A stretch of 33,481 nt of DNA from Kluyvera ascorbata ATCC 33433 (GCF_000735365.1 NZ_JMPL01000040.1:1-33481), one strand, 5' to 3'. Counted from the first letter of the stretch, positions 15,571-25,620 are shown. Numbers and translations: made by a program. Notes: generated from the letters alone by a model not told the origin.

Positions 15571-16980
15571 GTGGATATTGCCGTAGTGATTTATGCGTTG
15601 GTCGCGCTGGCGGGCATAGCGATTGGCTGGCTGGCCGCAAGCTATCGTGTTGCGCAGCAGCGGGCCGAACAGCTAGCTGAAGAGCGTGATGTGTACGCTG
15701 AGCTCAGCGCGGCAAAGCAGCAAATTGCCCAGAACGCCCATTGGCGTGAAGAGTGCGAACTGCTCAACAATGAACTGCGCAGCCTGCGAGAAATCAACTC
15801 GTCGCTGGAAGTTGATCTACGAGAGGTCACTACGCTGCTGGAGACCACGAGGCAGCACGGTGATGAAAAATACCGTTTGATGCTCAACAGCGAACAGCGT
15901 CTGAGCGAACAGTTTGAAAATCTGGCTAACCGTATTTTCGAGCAGAGTAACCGCCGTGTGGAGGAGCAAAACCGCCAGAGCCTGCATGGTCTGCTTACGC
16001 CGCTTCGTGAACAGCTTGATGGTTTTCGCCGTCAGGTTCAGGAAAGTTTTGGTCAGGAGGCGCGCGAGCGTCACACCCTGGCGCATGAAATTCGCAACCT
16101 CCAGCAGCTCAATGCCCAGATGGCGCAGGAAGCGGTTAACCTGACTCGTGCGCTAAAAGGCGACAACAAAACCCAGGGAAACTGGGGTGAAGTGGTGCTC
16201 ACGCGTGTGCTGGAGGCATCTGGTCTGCGTGAAGGGCACGAATATGAAACTCAGGTGAGTATCAACACCGATGCCAATTCCCGTATGCAGCCTGACGTTA
16301 TCGTGCGCCTGCCGCACCGCAAAGACGTGGTGGTGGATGCCAAAATGACGCTGGTGGCCTACGAGCGCTACTTTAACGCCGAAGATGATTACACCCGCGA
16401 AGCCGCACTGCAGGAACATATTGCTGCAGTGCGTAACCACATTCGGATGCTGGGGCGCAAAGATTACCAGCAGCTCCCGGGGCTGCGTTCACTGGACTAT
16501 GTCCTGATGTTTATTCCCGTCGAACCGGCATTCCTGCTGGCGCTGGACCGCCAGCCCGAGCTTATCAGCGAAGCGCTCAAAAACAATATCATGCTGGTGA
16601 GCCCGACCACGCTGCTGGTGGCGCTGCGGACAATCGCCAATCTCTGGCGCTATGAGCATCAAAGCCGAAATGCGCAGCATATTGCTGAACGCGCGAGCCG
16701 CTTATATGACAAAATGCGCCTTTTCGTGGACGACATGTCGGCCATTGGCCAGAGTATCGATAAAGCGCAGGAAAACTACCGGCAGGCGATGAAAAAGCTC
16801 ACTACCGGGCGCGGCAACCTGCTAACGCAGGCCGAAGCGTTCCGCCACCTCGGGGTGGAGGTAAAACGCGAGATTAATCCGGAACTGGTTGAACAGGCGA
16901 CGGCACAGGACGATGATTTTCGTCTGCGTGACGACACAGATACGAATGATGACAATCCGTTAGCCGCAGAACGTCGCTAA
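15571..16980 (+). CDS. rmuC: RmuC, DNA recombination protein
   Basis: RmuC limits recombination-dependent inversion at short inverted repeats and is thought to be a nuclease of the PD-(D/E)XK group. It has an N-terminal membrane anchor (residues 3-22, VVIYALVALAGIAIGWLAA), a long coiled coil (about 25-190), and the conserved catalytic domain from GNWGEVVLTRVLEASGL (about 205) through MQPDVIVRLPHRKDVVVDAKMT (about 245-265), where the Asp and DAK form the nuclease motif. It is 469 residues (475 in E. coli), with a variable acidic tail. The start is GTG, with AGGGGGC upstream. Confidence 0.95.
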   Translation: MDIAVVIYALVALAGIAIGWLAASYRVAQQRAEQLAEERDVYAELSAAKQQIAQNAHWREECELLNNELRSLREINSSLEVDLREVTTLLETTRQHGDEKYRLMLNSEQRLSEQFENLANRIFEQSNRRVEEQNRQSLHGLLTPLREQLDGFRRQVQESFGQEARERHTLAHEIRNLQQLNAQMAQEAVNLTRALKGDNKTQGNWGEVVLTRVLEASGLREGHEYETQVSINTDANSRMQPDVIVRLPHRKDVVVDAKMTLVAYERYFNAEDDYTREAALQEHIAAVRNHIRMLGRKDYQQLPGLRSLDYVLMFIPVEPAFLLALDRQPELISEALKNNIMLVSPTTLLVALRTIANLWRYEHQSRNAQHIAERASRLYDKMRLFVDDMSAIGQSIDKAQENYRQAMKKLTTGRGNLLTQAEAFRHLGVEVKREINPELVEQATAQDDDFRLRDDTDTNDDNPLAAERR

Positions 16981-17080
16981 GACGCTCGCCGCACGGGTTT
17001 GGTAACGGGGTGGAATCGTAGGGCAATTGCGTCCAATCTGTTACACTCCATGAACATTTTCTTGATAAGCAGGCATAGAG

Positions 17081-17836
17081 ATGGTTGAGGATTCACAAGA
17101 AACGACGCACTTTGGCTTTCAAACAATCGCCAAATCACAGAAAGAAAACATGGTGGCGCATGTCTTCCATTCTGTCGCCGCAAAATACGATGTGATGAAT
17201 GATCTGATGTCATTCGGTATTCATCGTCTCTGGAAGCGTTTTACCATTGATTGCAGCGGCGTGCGCCGTGGACAGACGGTCCTCGATCTGGCGGGCGGCA
17301 CCGGTGACCTGACGGCAAAATTTTCGCGTATGGTCGGTGAAACCGGCCGCGTGGTGCTGGCAGATATCAACGACTCCATGCTCAAAATGGGGCGTGAGAA
17401 GCTGCGTAATATCGGCGTAGTGGGTAATGTGGAATACGTACAGGCTAACGCCGAAGCGCTGCCGTTCCCGGATAATACCTTTGACTGCATCACCATCTCT
17501 TTTGGTCTGCGTAACGTCACCGACAAAGACAAAGCGCTGCGTTCAATGTATCGCGTACTGAAGCCTGGTGGACGCCTGCTGGTGCTGGAGTTCTCCAAGC
17601 CGGTTATCGACCCACTGAGCAAAGCTTACGATGCTTATTCGTTCCACATTCTGCCGCGTATTGGCGAAATGGTGGCGAACGATGCAGAAAGCTATCGCTA
17701 TCTGGCGGAATCTATTCGTATGCACCCCGATCAGGACACCCTGAAAGGGATGATGCAGGATGCCGGGTTGGAAAACGTTGAGTACTTCAACCTGACTGCC
17801 GGGATTGTCGCGCTGCATCGCGGCTATAAATTCTGA
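17081..17836 (+). CDS. ubiE: UbiE/MenG, ubiquinone/menaquinone C-methyltransferase
   Basis: SAM-dependent C-methyltransferase acting on 2-polyprenyl-6-methoxy-1,4-benzoquinol in ubiquinone synthesis and on demethylmenaquinol in menaquinone synthesis. It has 251 residues, as in E. coli. The UbiE signature [18 protein letters not shown] is near residue 38, the SAM-binding loop is [12 protein letters not shown] (about 67-78), and motif post-I is [11 protein letters not shown]. The second UbiE signature lies around [20 protein letters not shown]. It is first of a ubiE-ubiJ-ubiB cluster; ubiJ begins 14 bp after its stop. Confidence 0.97.
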   Translation: MVEDSQETTHFGFQTIAKSQKENMVAHVFHSVAAKYDVMNDLMSFGIHRLWKRFTIDCSGVRRGQTVLDLAGGTGDLTAKFSRMVGETGRVVLADINDSMLKMGREKLRNIGVVGNVEYVQANAEALPFPDNTFDCITISFGLRNVTDKDKALRSMYRVLKPGGRLLVLEFSKPVIDPLSKAYDAYSFHILPRIGEMVANDAESYRYLAESIRMHPDQDTLKGMMQDAGLENVEYFNLTAGIVALHRGYKF

Positions 17837-17850
17837 TAAGCGGGGGCCGT

Positions 17851-18456
17851 ATGCCTTTAAAACCCTTAGTGACCGGCAGTATTGAAACCGCCATTAATGC
17901 GCTGCTATGGCGTGAAAAGGCGTTGAAACCTGCCCGTCAGCGTCTTATCGGAAAAGTATTACGCATTGAGCTGAAAGAGTTTTCTTCTCCGCTGGTGCTG
18001 ATTTTTAGTGAGCGTCAGGTTGACGTGGTCGGCGCGTGGGACGGCGAGGCGGATTGCACCGTTATTACACGTGTCAGCGTATTGCCTCAACTGCGCAACC
18101 GTCAGCAGCTCACGGCGCTCATCCGCAATAACGACCTGGAAGTGCAGGGCGATCTTCAGGTAGTGCAAAACCTGGTTTCGCTGGCGGATCTGGCAGAGTT
18201 CTCTCCTGCAGAACTGCTGGCGCCCTATACCGGTGATGTGGCGGCAGAGGGGATCAGCAAAGCGCTGCGCGGTGGGGCGAAGTTCATTCAGCACGGGCTG
18301 GCACGCCAGCAGCGCTATGTGGCGGAAACCCTGACTGAAGAGTGGCGACTGGCTCCCGGCGCGCTGGAAGTGGCCTGGTTTGCGGAAGAAACAACGGCCG
18401 TTGAGCGTGATATTGCCGCGCTGACGAAACGGTTGGAAAAACTGGAGGGGAAATGA
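17851..18456 (+). CDS. ubiJ: UbiJ, SCP2-domain ubiquinone biosynthesis accessory factor
   Basis: Non-enzymatic factor with an N-terminal SCP2 lipid-binding domain (about residues 15-115) that, with UbiK, helps the soluble Ubi enzyme complex handle its polyprenyl substrate. The C-terminal part is helical, ending in a coiled coil ([15 protein letters not shown]). It has 201 residues, as in E. coli. In E. coli the 3' end of this gene also makes the EsrE RNA; I cannot confirm that here. The stop codon overlaps the ubiB start in an ATGA junction, implying coupled translation. Confidence 0.95.
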   Translation: MPLKPLVTGSIETAINALLWREKALKPARQRLIGKVLRIELKEFSSPLVLIFSERQVDVVGAWDGEADCTVITRVSVLPQLRNRQQLTALIRNNDLEVQGDLQVVQNLVSLADLAEFSPAELLAPYTGDVAAEGISKALRGGAKFIQHGLARQQRYVAETLTEEWRLAPGALEVAWFAEETTAVERDIAALTKRLEKLEGK

Positions 18457-20093
18457 CGCCAGGAGAATTACGGCGCCTGTATTTTATCATCCGCACCTTT
18501 TTGAGTTACGGGCTTGATGAGCTCATTCCCAAAATGCGTGTCACGCTGCCGCTGCGTATTGGGCGTCGGCTGCTGTTCTGGATGCCAAATCGCCACAAGG
18601 ATAAATCGTTAGGCGAACGTCTGCGTCTGGCATTACAGGAGCTTGGCCCGGTATGGATCAAATTTGGGCAGATGCTCTCTACCCGCCGCGACCTTTTCCC
18701 TCCGCAAATTGCCGACCAGCTCATCATGCTGCAAGACCGCGTGGCACCGTTCGACGGTAAGCTGGCGAAACAGCAGATTGAAAAATCGATGGGCGATATT
18801 CCCGTTGAAAGCTGGTTTGATGATTTTAGCATCGAGCCGCTGGCTTCGGCCTCCATTGCTCAGGTGCACACTGCTCGCCTGAAAGAGAACGGCAAAGAGG
18901 TGGTCATTAAGGTTATCCGCCCGGATATTTTGCCGATTATCAAAGCGGACATGAAGCTTATCTATCGCCTGGCGCGCTGGGTACCTCGCCTGCTGCCGGA
19001 CGGTCGTCGTCTGCGCCCGCTTGAAGTGGTGCGCGACTATGAAAAAACGCTTATTGACGAACTGAACCTGCTGCGCGAAGCGGCAAACGCCATTCAGCTG
19101 CGCCGTAACTTCGAAAACAGCCCGATGCTATACGTGCCGGAAGTCTATTCCGACTACTGCCGCGTTGACATGCTGGTGATGGAGCGCATCTACGGTATTC
19201 CGGTCTCTGACGTAGAGACGCTGGAAAAACAGAATACCAATATGAAACTGCTGGCCGAACGCGGCGTGCAGGTCTTCTTCACCCAGGTGTTCCGCGACAG
19301 CTTCTTCCACGCGGACATGCACCCGGGGAATATTTTCGTCAGCTATGAGCACCCGGAAGACCCGCAGTACATCGGCATCGACTGCGGTATCGTTGGCTCG
19401 CTCAACAAAGACGACAAGCGCTATCTGGCGGAAAACTTTATTGCCTTCTTTAACCGCGATTACCGTAAGGTGGCAGAACTGCACGTCGATTCAGGCTGGG
19501 TTCCTGCGGACACCAACGTGGAAGAATTTGAGTTTGCTATCCGCACCGTCTGTGAGCCGATTTTTGAAAAACCGCTGGCTGAGATCTCCTTCGGCCACGT
19601 GCTGCTGAACCTGTTTAACACCGCCCGACGCTTCAATATGGAAGTTCAACCGCAACTGGTGTTGCTACAAAAGACATTACTTTACGTAGAAGGGGTAGGA
19701 CGTCAGCTCTATCCTCAGTTAGATTTATGGAAGACGGCGAAGCCTTTCCTCGAGTCATGGCTGAAAGACCAGGTTGGTATTCCGGCACTGGTTCGCGCAC
19801 TGAAGGACAAAGCGCCGTTCTGGATTGAAAAGATGCCGGAACTGCCGGAGCTGGTATATGACAGCCTTCGTCAGAGTAAGCAGGTTCAGGCGAGCCTTGA
19901 GAAACTCTCGCAGAATCTGACGACGCATCATACCCGTCAGGGGCAATCGCGTTATCTCTTTGGTATAGGCGCGGTTTTACTCCTGAGCGGTACAATATTG
20001 CTAGTTAATCGCCCGGAATGGGGCCTGACACCCGCATGGCTTATGGCCGGAGGGCTGGTGGTATGGTTCGCCGGGTGGCGGAAGACGCGCTGA
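18453..20093 (+). CDS. ubiB: UbiB, protein kinase-like ATPase of ubiquinone synthesis
   Basis: ADCK/COQ8-type atypical kinase with ATPase activity that supports ubiquinone synthesis at the inner membrane. It contains the KxGQ motif in [18 protein letters not shown] (about residue 68), the Ala-rich loop [11 protein letters not shown] (about 126-136), the Lys of VVIKVIRP (about 153), the catalytic [12 protein letters not shown] (about 285), and the metal-binding IDCGIVGSL. Two hydrophobic segments at the C terminus (about 500-543) are membrane anchors. It has 546 residues, as in E. coli. It overlaps ubiJ by four bases. Confidence 0.97.
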   Translation: MTPGELRRLYFIIRTFLSYGLDELIPKMRVTLPLRIGRRLLFWMPNRHKDKSLGERLRLALQELGPVWIKFGQMLSTRRDLFPPQIADQLIMLQDRVAPFDGKLAKQQIEKSMGDIPVESWFDDFSIEPLASASIAQVHTARLKENGKEVVIKVIRPDILPIIKADMKLIYRLARWVPRLLPDGRRLRPLEVVRDYEKTLIDELNLLREAANAIQLRRNFENSPMLYVPEVYSDYCRVDMLVMERIYGIPVSDVETLEKQNTNMKLLAERGVQVFFTQVFRDSFFHADMHPGNIFVSYEHPEDPQYIGIDCGIVGSLNKDDKRYLAENFIAFFNRDYRKVAELHVDSGWVPADTNVEEFEFAIRTVCEPIFEKPLAEISFGHVLLNLFNTARRFNMEVQPQLVLLQKTLLYVEGVGRQLYPQLDLWKTAKPFLESWLKDQVGIPALVRALKDKAPFWIEKMPELPELVYDSLRQSKQVQASLEKLSQNLTTHHTRQGQSRYLFGIGAVLLLSGTILLVNRPEWGLTPAWLMAGGLVVWFAGWRKTR

Positions 20094-20125
20094 ATTATGC
20101 GTCGCTAAGAGAGCGTTGCATAACG

Positions 20126-20131
20126 TATAAT
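20126..20131 (+). promoter_or_regulatory. Candidate tatA promoter -10
   Basis: Perfect TATAAT 33 bp after the ubiB stop and 164 bp before the tatA start. No good -35 lies 16-18 bp upstream. If used, the whole ERIC element would lie in the tatABC leader. Confidence 0.4.
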
Positions 20132-20153
20132 GCGCGCTGATTATTTCATCATC

Positions 20154-20280
20154 TATGCACAAAATCATTCAAGCTGCATCAAGGCGGCAAGTGAGTGAAT
20201 CCTCAGGAGCTTACTGTAGTAAGTGACTGGGGTGAACGAACGCAGCCAACGCAGAGGCAGCTTGAAGGATGAAGTGTATA
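20154..20280 (+). repeat. ERIC element, tatA leader
   Basis: Full-length 127-bp ERIC in forward orientation. The core AGTAAGTGACTGGGGTGA (20218-20235) is the standard ERIC2 region, preceded by GTGAATCC-like TGAATCCTCAGGAGCTTA. The ends are inverted: TATGCAC (20154-20160) against GTGTATA (20274-20280), and TTCAAGCTGC against GCAGCTTGAA. It ends 14 bp before the tatA start. An open frame in phase with tatA runs through its right half, but without start signals. Confidence 0.93.
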
Positions 20281-20294
20281 TCAGAGGGACATGT

Positions 20295-20549
20295 ATGGGT
20301 GGTATTAGTATTTGGCAGTTGCTGATTATCGTCGTTATCGTAGTTCTGCTTTTCGGGACTAAAAAGCTGAGCTCACTGGGATCCGATTTAGGTTCGTCTA
20401 TCAAAGGCTTTAAAAAAGCCATGAGTGATGAAGACGACACCAAAAACAAAGCGGACCAGGATGCAGATTTCACTGCAAAATCAATCACTGATAAGCAGGA
20501 AAGTGCAAAGAAAGACGAAGCGAAACGCCACGACAACGAGCAGGTGTAA
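20295..20549 (+). CDS. tatA: TatA, twin-arginine translocase pore-forming subunit
   Basis: Small membrane protein that polymerises to form the channel of the Tat system for folded proteins. The start is [21 protein letters not shown]: one transmembrane helix (about 5-20), then the hinge and amphipathic helix [20 protein letters not shown], and a charged, disordered tail. At 84 residues it is five shorter than E. coli TatA, with the deletion in the variable tail. The open frame extends upstream through the ERIC repeat, but GAGGGA before ATG 20295 and the conserved N terminus decide the start. It is the first gene of tatABC; tatB follows three bases after. Confidence 0.96.
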   Translation: MGGISIWQLLIIVVIVVLLFGTKKLSSLGSDLGSSIKGFKKAMSDEDDTKNKADQDADFTAKSITDKQESAKKDEAKRHDNEQV

Positions 20550-20552
20550 TTC

Positions 20553-21074
20553 GTGTTTGATATTGGTTTCAGTGAACTGCTGCTGGTGTTTATTATTGGC
20601 CTTGTTGTGCTGGGGCCAAAACGCTTACCGGTAGCAGTGAAGACGGTTGTTGGCTGGATCCGCGCGCTGCGCTCTCTGGCGACAACCGTACAAAACGAGC
20701 TGACGCAGGAGCTTAAACTCCAGGAATTTCAGGACAGCCTGAAAAAAGTGGAGAAAGCGAGTCTGGATAACCTGACGCCAGAACTGAAGGCCTCCATGGA
20801 CGAGCTGCGTGAAGCTGCAGAGTCGATGAAGCGTTCTTATACGGCGAACGACCCTGAAAAGGCGAGCGACGAGGCCAATACCATCCATAACCCGGTGGTG
20901 AAGGATAAGGACGCTGTGAAGCCGGAAGTTGCTGAGCCGCACGTTGACGAGCCTAAAGCGTCGTCAGCGGAGGCACCTGCGCCTGACGCCGAGGCAGTAA
21001 AGCCTGTAGAGAAAGAAAAAGTCCCTGCGGCCGCTGTTCCTGATTCATCCCCCGCATCGAGTGATAAACCGTAA
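20553..21074 (+). CDS. tatB: TatB, Tat substrate receptor subunit
   Basis: Pairs with TatC to bind twin-arginine signal peptides. The single N-terminal transmembrane helix is [27 protein letters not shown] in family terms (Glu8 and the GPKRLP hinge conserved), followed by long amphipathic helices (about 25-95) and a low-complexity Ala/Glu/Pro tail (about 105-173) rich in KPEVAEP-like repeats. It has 173 residues (171 in E. coli). The start is GTG, as in E. coli. It is three bases after tatA and two before tatC, so it is translated as part of a tight operon. Confidence 0.96.
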   Translation: MFDIGFSELLLVFIIGLVVLGPKRLPVAVKTVVGWIRALRSLATTVQNELTQELKLQEFQDSLKKVEKASLDNLTPELKASMDELREAAESMKRSYTANDPEKASDEANTIHNPVVKDKDAVKPEVAEPHVDEPKASSAEAPAPDAEAVKPVEKEKVPAAAVPDSSPASSDKP

Positions 21075-21076
21075 AC

Positions 21077-21841
21077 ATGAGCGTAGAAGATACTCAACCG
21101 CTGATCGCTCATTTGATTGAGCTGCGCAAGCGCCTGCTCAACTGCATCATTGCGGTCATCGTGATTTTCCTGGCGTTGGTCTACTTCGCCAATGACATCT
21201 ATCAGATGGTCTCCGCCCCGCTGATTAAGCAGATGCCGGCTGGCGCGACGATGATTGCCACCGACGTGGCGTCGCCGTTCTTTACGCCTATCAAGCTGAC
21301 CTTTATGGTCTCGCTGATTCTGTCCGCCCCGGTCATCTTGTATCAGGTTTGGGCATTTGTGGCACCTGCGCTGTACAAGCATGAACGTCGATTGGTCGTG
21401 CCGCTGCTGGTTTCCAGTACTCTACTGTTCTACATCGGCATGGCGTTCGCCTACTTTGTGGTGTTCCCGCTGGCATTTGGCTTCCTGACGCATACCGCGC
21501 CGGAAGGGGTGCTGGTCTCGACCGATATTAAGAGCTACCTCGATTTTGTCATGTCGCTGTTCATTGCGTTCGGCGTGTCGTTCGAGGTGCCGGTGGCGAT
21601 TGTGCTGCTCTGCTGGGTGGGTGTTACCACGCCGGACGATCTGCGGAAAAAACGCCCGTACGTGCTGGTTGGCGCCTTCGTTGTTGGCATGCTGCTAACG
21701 CCGCCGGATGTGTTCTCGCAAACGCTGCTGGCGATTCCGATGTACTGTTTGTTCGAAGTGGGGGTTTTCTTCTCTCGCTTCTACGCTGGGAAGCGGCTAA
21801 CGCGTGATGAAGACGCGGAAGAAGAACAAGCTGAAGAATAA
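21077..21841 (+). CDS. tatC: TatC, Tat translocase receptor subunit
   Basis: Six-helix inner-membrane protein that recognises the twin-arginine motif. The conserved cytoplasmic N terminus is [15 protein letters not shown]. The first periplasmic loop contains SPFFTPIKL, and the cytosolic loop [14 protein letters not shown] holds the essential Phe and Glu of the signal-peptide site. Hydrophobic segments lie at about 22-42, 75-98, 115-140, 155-180, 193-210 and 214-232. It has 254 residues (258 in E. coli). It is followed by a hairpin and then tatD. Confidence 0.97.
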   Translation: MSVEDTQPLIAHLIELRKRLLNCIIAVIVIFLALVYFANDIYQMVSAPLIKQMPAGATMIATDVASPFFTPIKLTFMVSLILSAPVILYQVWAFVAPALYKHERRLVVPLLVSSTLLFYIGMAFAYFVVFPLAFGFLTHTAPEGVLVSTDIKSYLDFVMSLFIAFGVSFEVPVAIVLLCWVGVTTPDDLRKKRPYVLVGAFVVGMLLTPPDVFSQTLLAIPMYCLFEVGVFFSRFYAGKRLTRDEDAEEEQAEE

Positions 21842-21845
21842 TCAC

Positions 21846-21867
21846 CAACCGCCCGCCAGGGCGGTTG
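21846..21867 (+). terminator. Hairpin between tatC and tatD
   Basis: Nine-bp perfect stem CAACCGCCC/GGGCGGTTG (21846-21854 and 21859-21867) with a GCCA loop. No T run follows, so partial termination or mRNA 3'-end protection that lowers tatD expression relative to tatABC is more likely than full termination. Confidence 0.6.
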
Positions 21868-21883
21868 TCATATGGGAGTGATG

Positions 21884-22666
21884 ATGTTTGACATTGGGGT
21901 CAATCTGACCAGCTCACAGTTTGCTCGCGATCGCGATGAAGTGGTCGCACGAGCACGCACCGCCGGTGTACACGGCATGCTGCTAACGGGCACAAACCTT
22001 CACGAAAGCGAAGAAGCGCAGCGGCTGGCTGAACGCTTTGAATGCTGCTGGTCTACCGCTGGCGTGCATCCGCATGATGCCAGCAGCTGGTCTGCGGAAG
22101 TCGCTGAAGCCATCTACACGCTGGTCAATAAGCCGGAGGTGGTGGCGGTGGGCGAGTGTGGTCTCGATTTTAATCGCAACTTCTCTACGCCAGCCGAACA
22201 GGAAGTGGCGTTTACCGCGCAGCTGGCAATGGCCGCTGAACTCGGCATGCCGGTGTTTCTACACTGCCGCGACGCGCACGACCGTTTTCTCACCCTGCTG
22301 GAACCGTGGCTCGACCATCTACCTGGCGCGGTGCTGCACTGCTTTACCGGAACGCGGCATGAAGCGCAGGCGTGCCTGGATCGCGGGCTGTCGATTGGCA
22401 TTACCGGCTGGGTATGCGATGAGCGTCGTGGGCTCGAACTTCGTGAACTGCTGCCGATGATTCCGGCGGACAGGTTACTGCTGGAAACGGATGCACCGTA
22501 CCTGCTGCCGCGCGATATGATGCCAAAGCCAGCCTCACGGCGTAATGAACCTGCCTACGTGACGCATATTCTGGAGCGGGTTGCGAATTGGCGCGGTGAA
22601 GAGGCGCAATGGCTGGAAGCCGTCACGGACAATAACGCCAGACGGCTGTTTAATATCCACTTTTAA
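21884..22666 (+). CDS. tatD: TatD, metal-dependent DNase
   Basis: TatD-family TIM-barrel metallohydrolase; E. coli TatD is a magnesium-dependent 3'-5' exonuclease implicated in DNA repair and not needed for Tat export. Metal-site residues are seen in [12 protein letters not shown] (Glu about 91), [11 protein letters not shown] (His), VLHCFTGTR (His) and [11 protein letters not shown] (Asp). The first site, usually HxH, is DIGVNL as in E. coli TatD. A longer frame begins at 21872; I chose 21884 ([11 protein letters not shown]) for its match to E. coli, 260 residues and its spacing from GGGAG. It ends one base before the end of rfaH on the other strand. Confidence 0.96.
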   Translation: MFDIGVNLTSSQFARDRDEVVARARTAGVHGMLLTGTNLHESEEAQRLAERFECCWSTAGVHPHDASSWSAEVAEAIYTLVNKPEVVAVGECGLDFNRNFSTPAEQEVAFTAQLAMAAELGMPVFLHCRDAHDRFLTLLEPWLDHLPGAVLHCFTGTRHEAQACLDRGLSIGITGWVCDERRGLELRELLPMIPADRLLLETDAPYLLPRDMMPKPASRRNEPAYVTHILERVANWRGEEAQWLEAVTDNNARRLFNIHF

Positions 22667-22667
22667 G

Positions 22668-23156
22668 TCAGGCTTTGCGGAAATCGGTGTTTTTAACGCT
22701 CTGCTTAATCTGTTTATTCAGCAGGTTGAGCAGCAGCATTGAACGTGCTTCACCGTCCGGCTCGGCAAAGATTGCCTGCAGCCCTTCGAATGCACCTTCG
22801 GTGATCACCACGCTGTCGCCAGGGTACGGCGTTTCCGGGTCGGTAATATCGTCAGGTTTATAAATGGAAAGCTGATGGATAACCGAAGACGGCACCGTTG
22901 CCGGGCTCATCCCAAAACGAACAAAATGGCTGACGCCGCGGGTGGCGTTGATGGTGGTGGTGTGAATAACCTCAGGGTCAAATTCCACAAACAGATAGTT
23001 CGGGAACAGCGGCTCACTGACTGACGTGCGTTTCCCTCGCACCATTTTCTCCAGGGTGATCATTGGCGTCAGGCAGTTGACCGCCTGTCGTTCCAGATGT
23101 TCCTGGGCACGCTGAAGTTGCCCGCGTTTGCAGTATAGTAAGTACCAGGCTTGCAT
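22668..23156 (-). CDS. rfaH: RfaH, specialised NusG paralogue (transcription antiterminator)
   Basis: Operon-specific elongation factor recruited to RNA polymerase at ops sites; it raises expression of long LPS, capsule, haemolysin and conjugation operons and links RNA polymerase to ribosomes. The NGN domain is residues 1-100 ([21 protein letters not shown] at the start; [13 protein letters not shown]), then a linker and the C-terminal KOW domain (about 113-162), which can change fold from helices to a barrel. It has 162 residues, as in E. coli. No ops site was seen in this window. It is convergent with tatD with a one-base gap and no terminator between. Confidence 0.97.
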   Translation of the reverse strand: MQAWYLLYCKRGQLQRAQEHLERQAVNCLTPMITLEKMVRGKRTSVSEPLFPNYLFVEFDPEVIHTTTINATRGVSHFVRFGMSPATVPSSVIHQLSIYKPDDITDPETPYPGDSVVITEGAFEGLQAIFAEPDGEARSMLLLNLLNKQIKQSVKNTDFRKA

Positions 23157-23185
23157 AATGACTCATTTCCGCTGTTTAGCGCGAA

Positions 23186-23194
23186 AGCATAACA
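23186..23194 (-). promoter_or_regulatory. Candidate extended -10 of rfaH
   Basis: Minus-strand TGTTATGCT is an extended -10 (TG-N-TATGCT), about 30 bp before the rfaH start. No clear -35 is needed for such a promoter. Confidence 0.45.
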
Positions 23195-23281
23195 AAAGTA
23201 CGGCTAAATCGCGATGTTGATTATTACTGCCTTGATTTACTTTAATTTAACAAAAATACAGCATCACAGGACCATTCGCCG

Positions 23282-23287
23282 TATACT
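23282..23287 (+). promoter_or_regulatory. Candidate ubiD promoter -10
   Basis: TATACT 32 bp before the ubiD start. The -35 region is poor, so confidence is modest. Confidence 0.4.
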
Positions 23288-23319
23288 AAGGCGCTTACCA
23301 GGAGGCCAAGAATTACCCC

Positions 23320-24798
23320 ATGAAATACCATGACCTACGCGACTTTCTGACATTGCTCGAACAGCAGGGCGAGCTAAAACGTATTAGCCTCCCGGTTGAT
23401 CCCCATCTGGAAATTACCGAAATTGCCGATCGCACGCTGCGTGCCGGTGGTCCAGCGCTGCTGTTTGAAAATCCAAAGGGTTACGACATGCCAGTGCTGT
23501 GCAACCTGTTCGGCACGCCCAGGCGCGTCGCGATGGGGATGGGGCAGGAAGATGTCAGCGCATTGCGCGAAGTGGGTAAGCTCTTAGCCTTTCTGAAAGA
23601 ACCGGAGCCGCCGAAAGGCTTCCGCGACCTGTTCGACAAGCTGCCGCAGTTTAAGCAGGTGTTGAACATGCCAACCAAACGCCTGCGCGGCGCCCCTTGC
23701 CAGCAAAAGATTATCGCCGGTGATGACGTTGATTTGTCTCGCATTCCGGTGATGACCTGCTGGCCAGAAGATGCCGCGCCGCTGATTACCTGGGGTCTGA
23801 CGGTGACCCGTGGCCCGCATAAAGAGCGGCAGAACCTGGGTATCTATCGCCAGCAGGTGATTGGCAAAAACAAACTGATTATGCGCTGGCTGTCGCATCG
23901 CGGCGGCGCGCTGGACTTCCAGGAGTGGTGTGCGGCGCATCCGGGCGAACGCTTCCCGGTATCCGTTGCGCTTGGCGCTGACCCGGCGACCATTCTGGGC
24001 GCGGTAACGCCGGTGCCGGATACGCTCTCTGAGTATGCTTTTGCGGGCCTGCTGCGCGGTACTAAAACGGAAGTGGTGAAGTGTATTTCTAACGATCTGG
24101 AAGTGCCCGCCAGCGCGGAAATCGTGCTGGAAGGGTATATCGAGATTGGCGAGATGGCACCGGAAGGCCCGTATGGCGACCATACCGGTTATTACAACGA
24201 AGTGGATAGCTTCCCGGTCTTCACCGTCACGCATATTACCCAGCGTGAAGATGCTATCTACCACTCCACGTATACCGGTCGTCCGCCGGATGAACCCGCG
24301 GTGCTGGGCGTGGCGCTGAATGAAGTCTTCGTGCCAATCCTGCAAAAACAGTTCCCGGAGATTGTTGATTTCTACCTGCCGCCGGAAGGGTGTTCCTATC
24401 GCCTTGCCGTGGTGACGATGAAAAAACAGTATGCGGGGCATGCAAAACGCGTAATGATGGGTGTATGGTCGTTTTTACGCCAATTTATGTACACAAAATT
24501 CGTGATTGTCTGCGATGATGACGTCAACGCACGCGACTGGAACGATGTGATATGGGCGATTACCACCCGAATGGATCCCGCTCGGGATACGGTTCTGGTC
24601 GAGAACACGCCGATTGATTATCTGGATTTCGCCTCGCCGGTTTCCGGCCTGGGGTCGAAAATGGGCCTGGATGCCACCAATAAATGGCCTGGGGAAACCC
24701 AGCGCGAATGGGGCCGTCCTATTAAGAAAGATCCCGCCGTTACGGCGCGTATCGATGAAATCTGGGACGAGCTGGCCATTTTCTCCGACGATAAATGA
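23320..24798 (+). CDS. ubiD: UbiD, 4-hydroxy-3-polyprenylbenzoate decarboxylase
   Basis: Decarboxylates the polyprenyl hydroxybenzoate intermediate of ubiquinone synthesis, using prenylated FMN made by UbiX (not in window). It has 492 residues (497 in E. coli). Conserved family segments include [38 protein letters not shown], the QNLGIYRQQ cofactor region, and the acid-rich catalytic part [20 protein letters not shown], with the E-R-E network around residues 270-300. The best Shine-Dalgarno match, AGGAGG at 23300-23305, is 14 bases before the ATG, longer than usual; no other in-frame start codon lies between. fre follows 87 bp later. Confidence 0.96.
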   Translation: MKYHDLRDFLTLLEQQGELKRISLPVDPHLEITEIADRTLRAGGPALLFENPKGYDMPVLCNLFGTPRRVAMGMGQEDVSALREVGKLLAFLKEPEPPKGFRDLFDKLPQFKQVLNMPTKRLRGAPCQQKIIAGDDVDLSRIPVMTCWPEDAAPLITWGLTVTRGPHKERQNLGIYRQQVIGKNKLIMRWLSHRGGALDFQEWCAAHPGERFPVSVALGADPATILGAVTPVPDTLSEYAFAGLLRGTKTEVVKCISNDLEVPASAEIVLEGYIEIGEMAPEGPYGDHTGYYNEVDSFPVFTVTHITQREDAIYHSTYTGRPPDEPAVLGVALNEVFVPILQKQFPEIVDFYLPPEGCSYRLAVVTMKKQYAGHAKRVMMGVWSFLRQFMYTKFVIVCDDDVNARDWNDVIWAITTRMDPARDTVLVENTPIDYLDFASPVSGLGSKMGLDATNKWPGETQREWGRPIKKDPAVTARIDEIWDELAIFSDDK

Positions 24799-24817
24799 TA
24801 ATGATCTCCTTTGAGAC

Positions 24818-24852
24818 CTTCACGCCGCAGACAACGCATCCGCAGCGTGAAG
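24818..24852 (+). other. Hairpin between ubiD and fre
   Basis: Perfect 8-bp inverted repeat CTTCACGC/GCGTGAAG (24818-24825 and 24845-24852) with a 19-base loop that itself contains GCAG repeats. No T run follows. It may stabilise the ubiD mRNA end or modulate read-through into fre. Confidence 0.5.
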
Positions 24853-24885
24853 TGTGATGAGGAAAAGACCCGACAGAGGGAGCGC

Positions 24886-25587
24886 ATGACAACCTTAAGC
24901 TGTAAAGTGACCTCGGTGGACGCCATTACCGATACGGTATATCGCGTTCGTTTAGTACCCGAAGCTGACTTCTCATTTCGTGCCGGGCAGTACCTGATGG
25001 TCGTAATGGATGAACGTGACAAGCGCCCGTTCTCTATGGCTTCTACGCCGGATGAAAAGGCGTTTATTGAGCTGCATATCGGCGCGTCAGAGCTGAACCT
25101 GTACGCCATGGCGGTAATGGACCGCATCCTCAAAGAACGTGAAGTGGTTGTCGATATCCCACACGGTGAAGCCTGGCTGCGTGAAGAAGACGATCGTCCG
25201 TTAGTGCTGATTGCTGGCGGCACCGGCTTCTCTTATGTGCGTTCAATTCTGCTGACCGCATTGACGCAAAACCCGAACCGCGAAGTGGCGATTTACTGGG
25301 GTGGCCGTGAAGAGAAGCATCTGTACGATCTCTCTGAGCTGGAAGCACTGTCGGTAAATCATCCGAACCTGCGCGTGGTGCCGGTAGTTGAGCAACCGGA
25401 AGAAGAGTGGCGCGGACGTTCTGGTACCGTACTGACGGCGGTACTGCAAGATTACGGCACGCTGGCGAATCACGATATTTATATCGCTGGTCGTTTTGAA
25501 ATGGCGAAGATTGCCCGTGACCTGTTCTGCAACGAACGTCAGGCGCGTGAAGATCGCCTGTTCGGCGATGCGTTTGCCTTTATCTGA
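24886..25587 (+). CDS. fre: Fre, NAD(P)H-flavin reductase
   Basis: Reduces free riboflavin, FMN and FAD with NAD(P)H; the reduced flavin serves ribonucleotide reductase activation, iron release and luciferase-type enzymes. The ferredoxin-reductase fold is clear: flavin-binding RPFSMAS (about residues 46-52) after [14 protein letters not shown], and the nucleotide-binding [15 protein letters not shown] (about 107-121). It ends [12 protein letters not shown]. The frame is open to 24811, but I chose 24886 ([11 protein letters not shown]) for AGAGGGAG upstream and 233 residues, as in E. coli. It is convergent with fadBA. Confidence 0.97.
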   Translation: MTTLSCKVTSVDAITDTVYRVRLVPEADFSFRAGQYLMVVMDERDKRPFSMASTPDEKAFIELHIGASELNLYAMAVMDRILKEREVVVDIPHGEAWLREEDDRPLVLIAGGTGFSYVRSILLTALTQNPNREVAIYWGGREEKHLYDLSELEALSVNHPNLRVVPVVEQPEEEWRGRSGTVLTAVLQDYGTLANHDIYIAGRFEMAKIARDLFCNERQAREDRLFGDAFAFI

Positions 25588-25595
25588 TAAGTAAT

Positions 25596-25620
25596 AAAAA
25601 ACCCGCCCCTGACAGGCGGG
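25596..25620 (-). terminator. Terminator for fadBA (minus strand)
   Basis: Stem CCCGCC/GGCGGG (25602-25607 and 25615-25620) followed on the minus strand by TTTTTT (25601-25596). It lies about 140 bp beyond the fadA stop and stops fadBA transcription just before it would enter fre. Its partner for fre is at 25733. Confidence 0.75.

Noticed and set aside
20223-20294. Upstream extension of tatA through the ERIC repeat
   Set aside because: Open by chance; the conserved TatA N terminus begins at 20295 with its own ribosome-binding site.
23584-24441. 285-codon minus-strand frame
   Set aside because: Antisense to ubiD; no recognisable protein.
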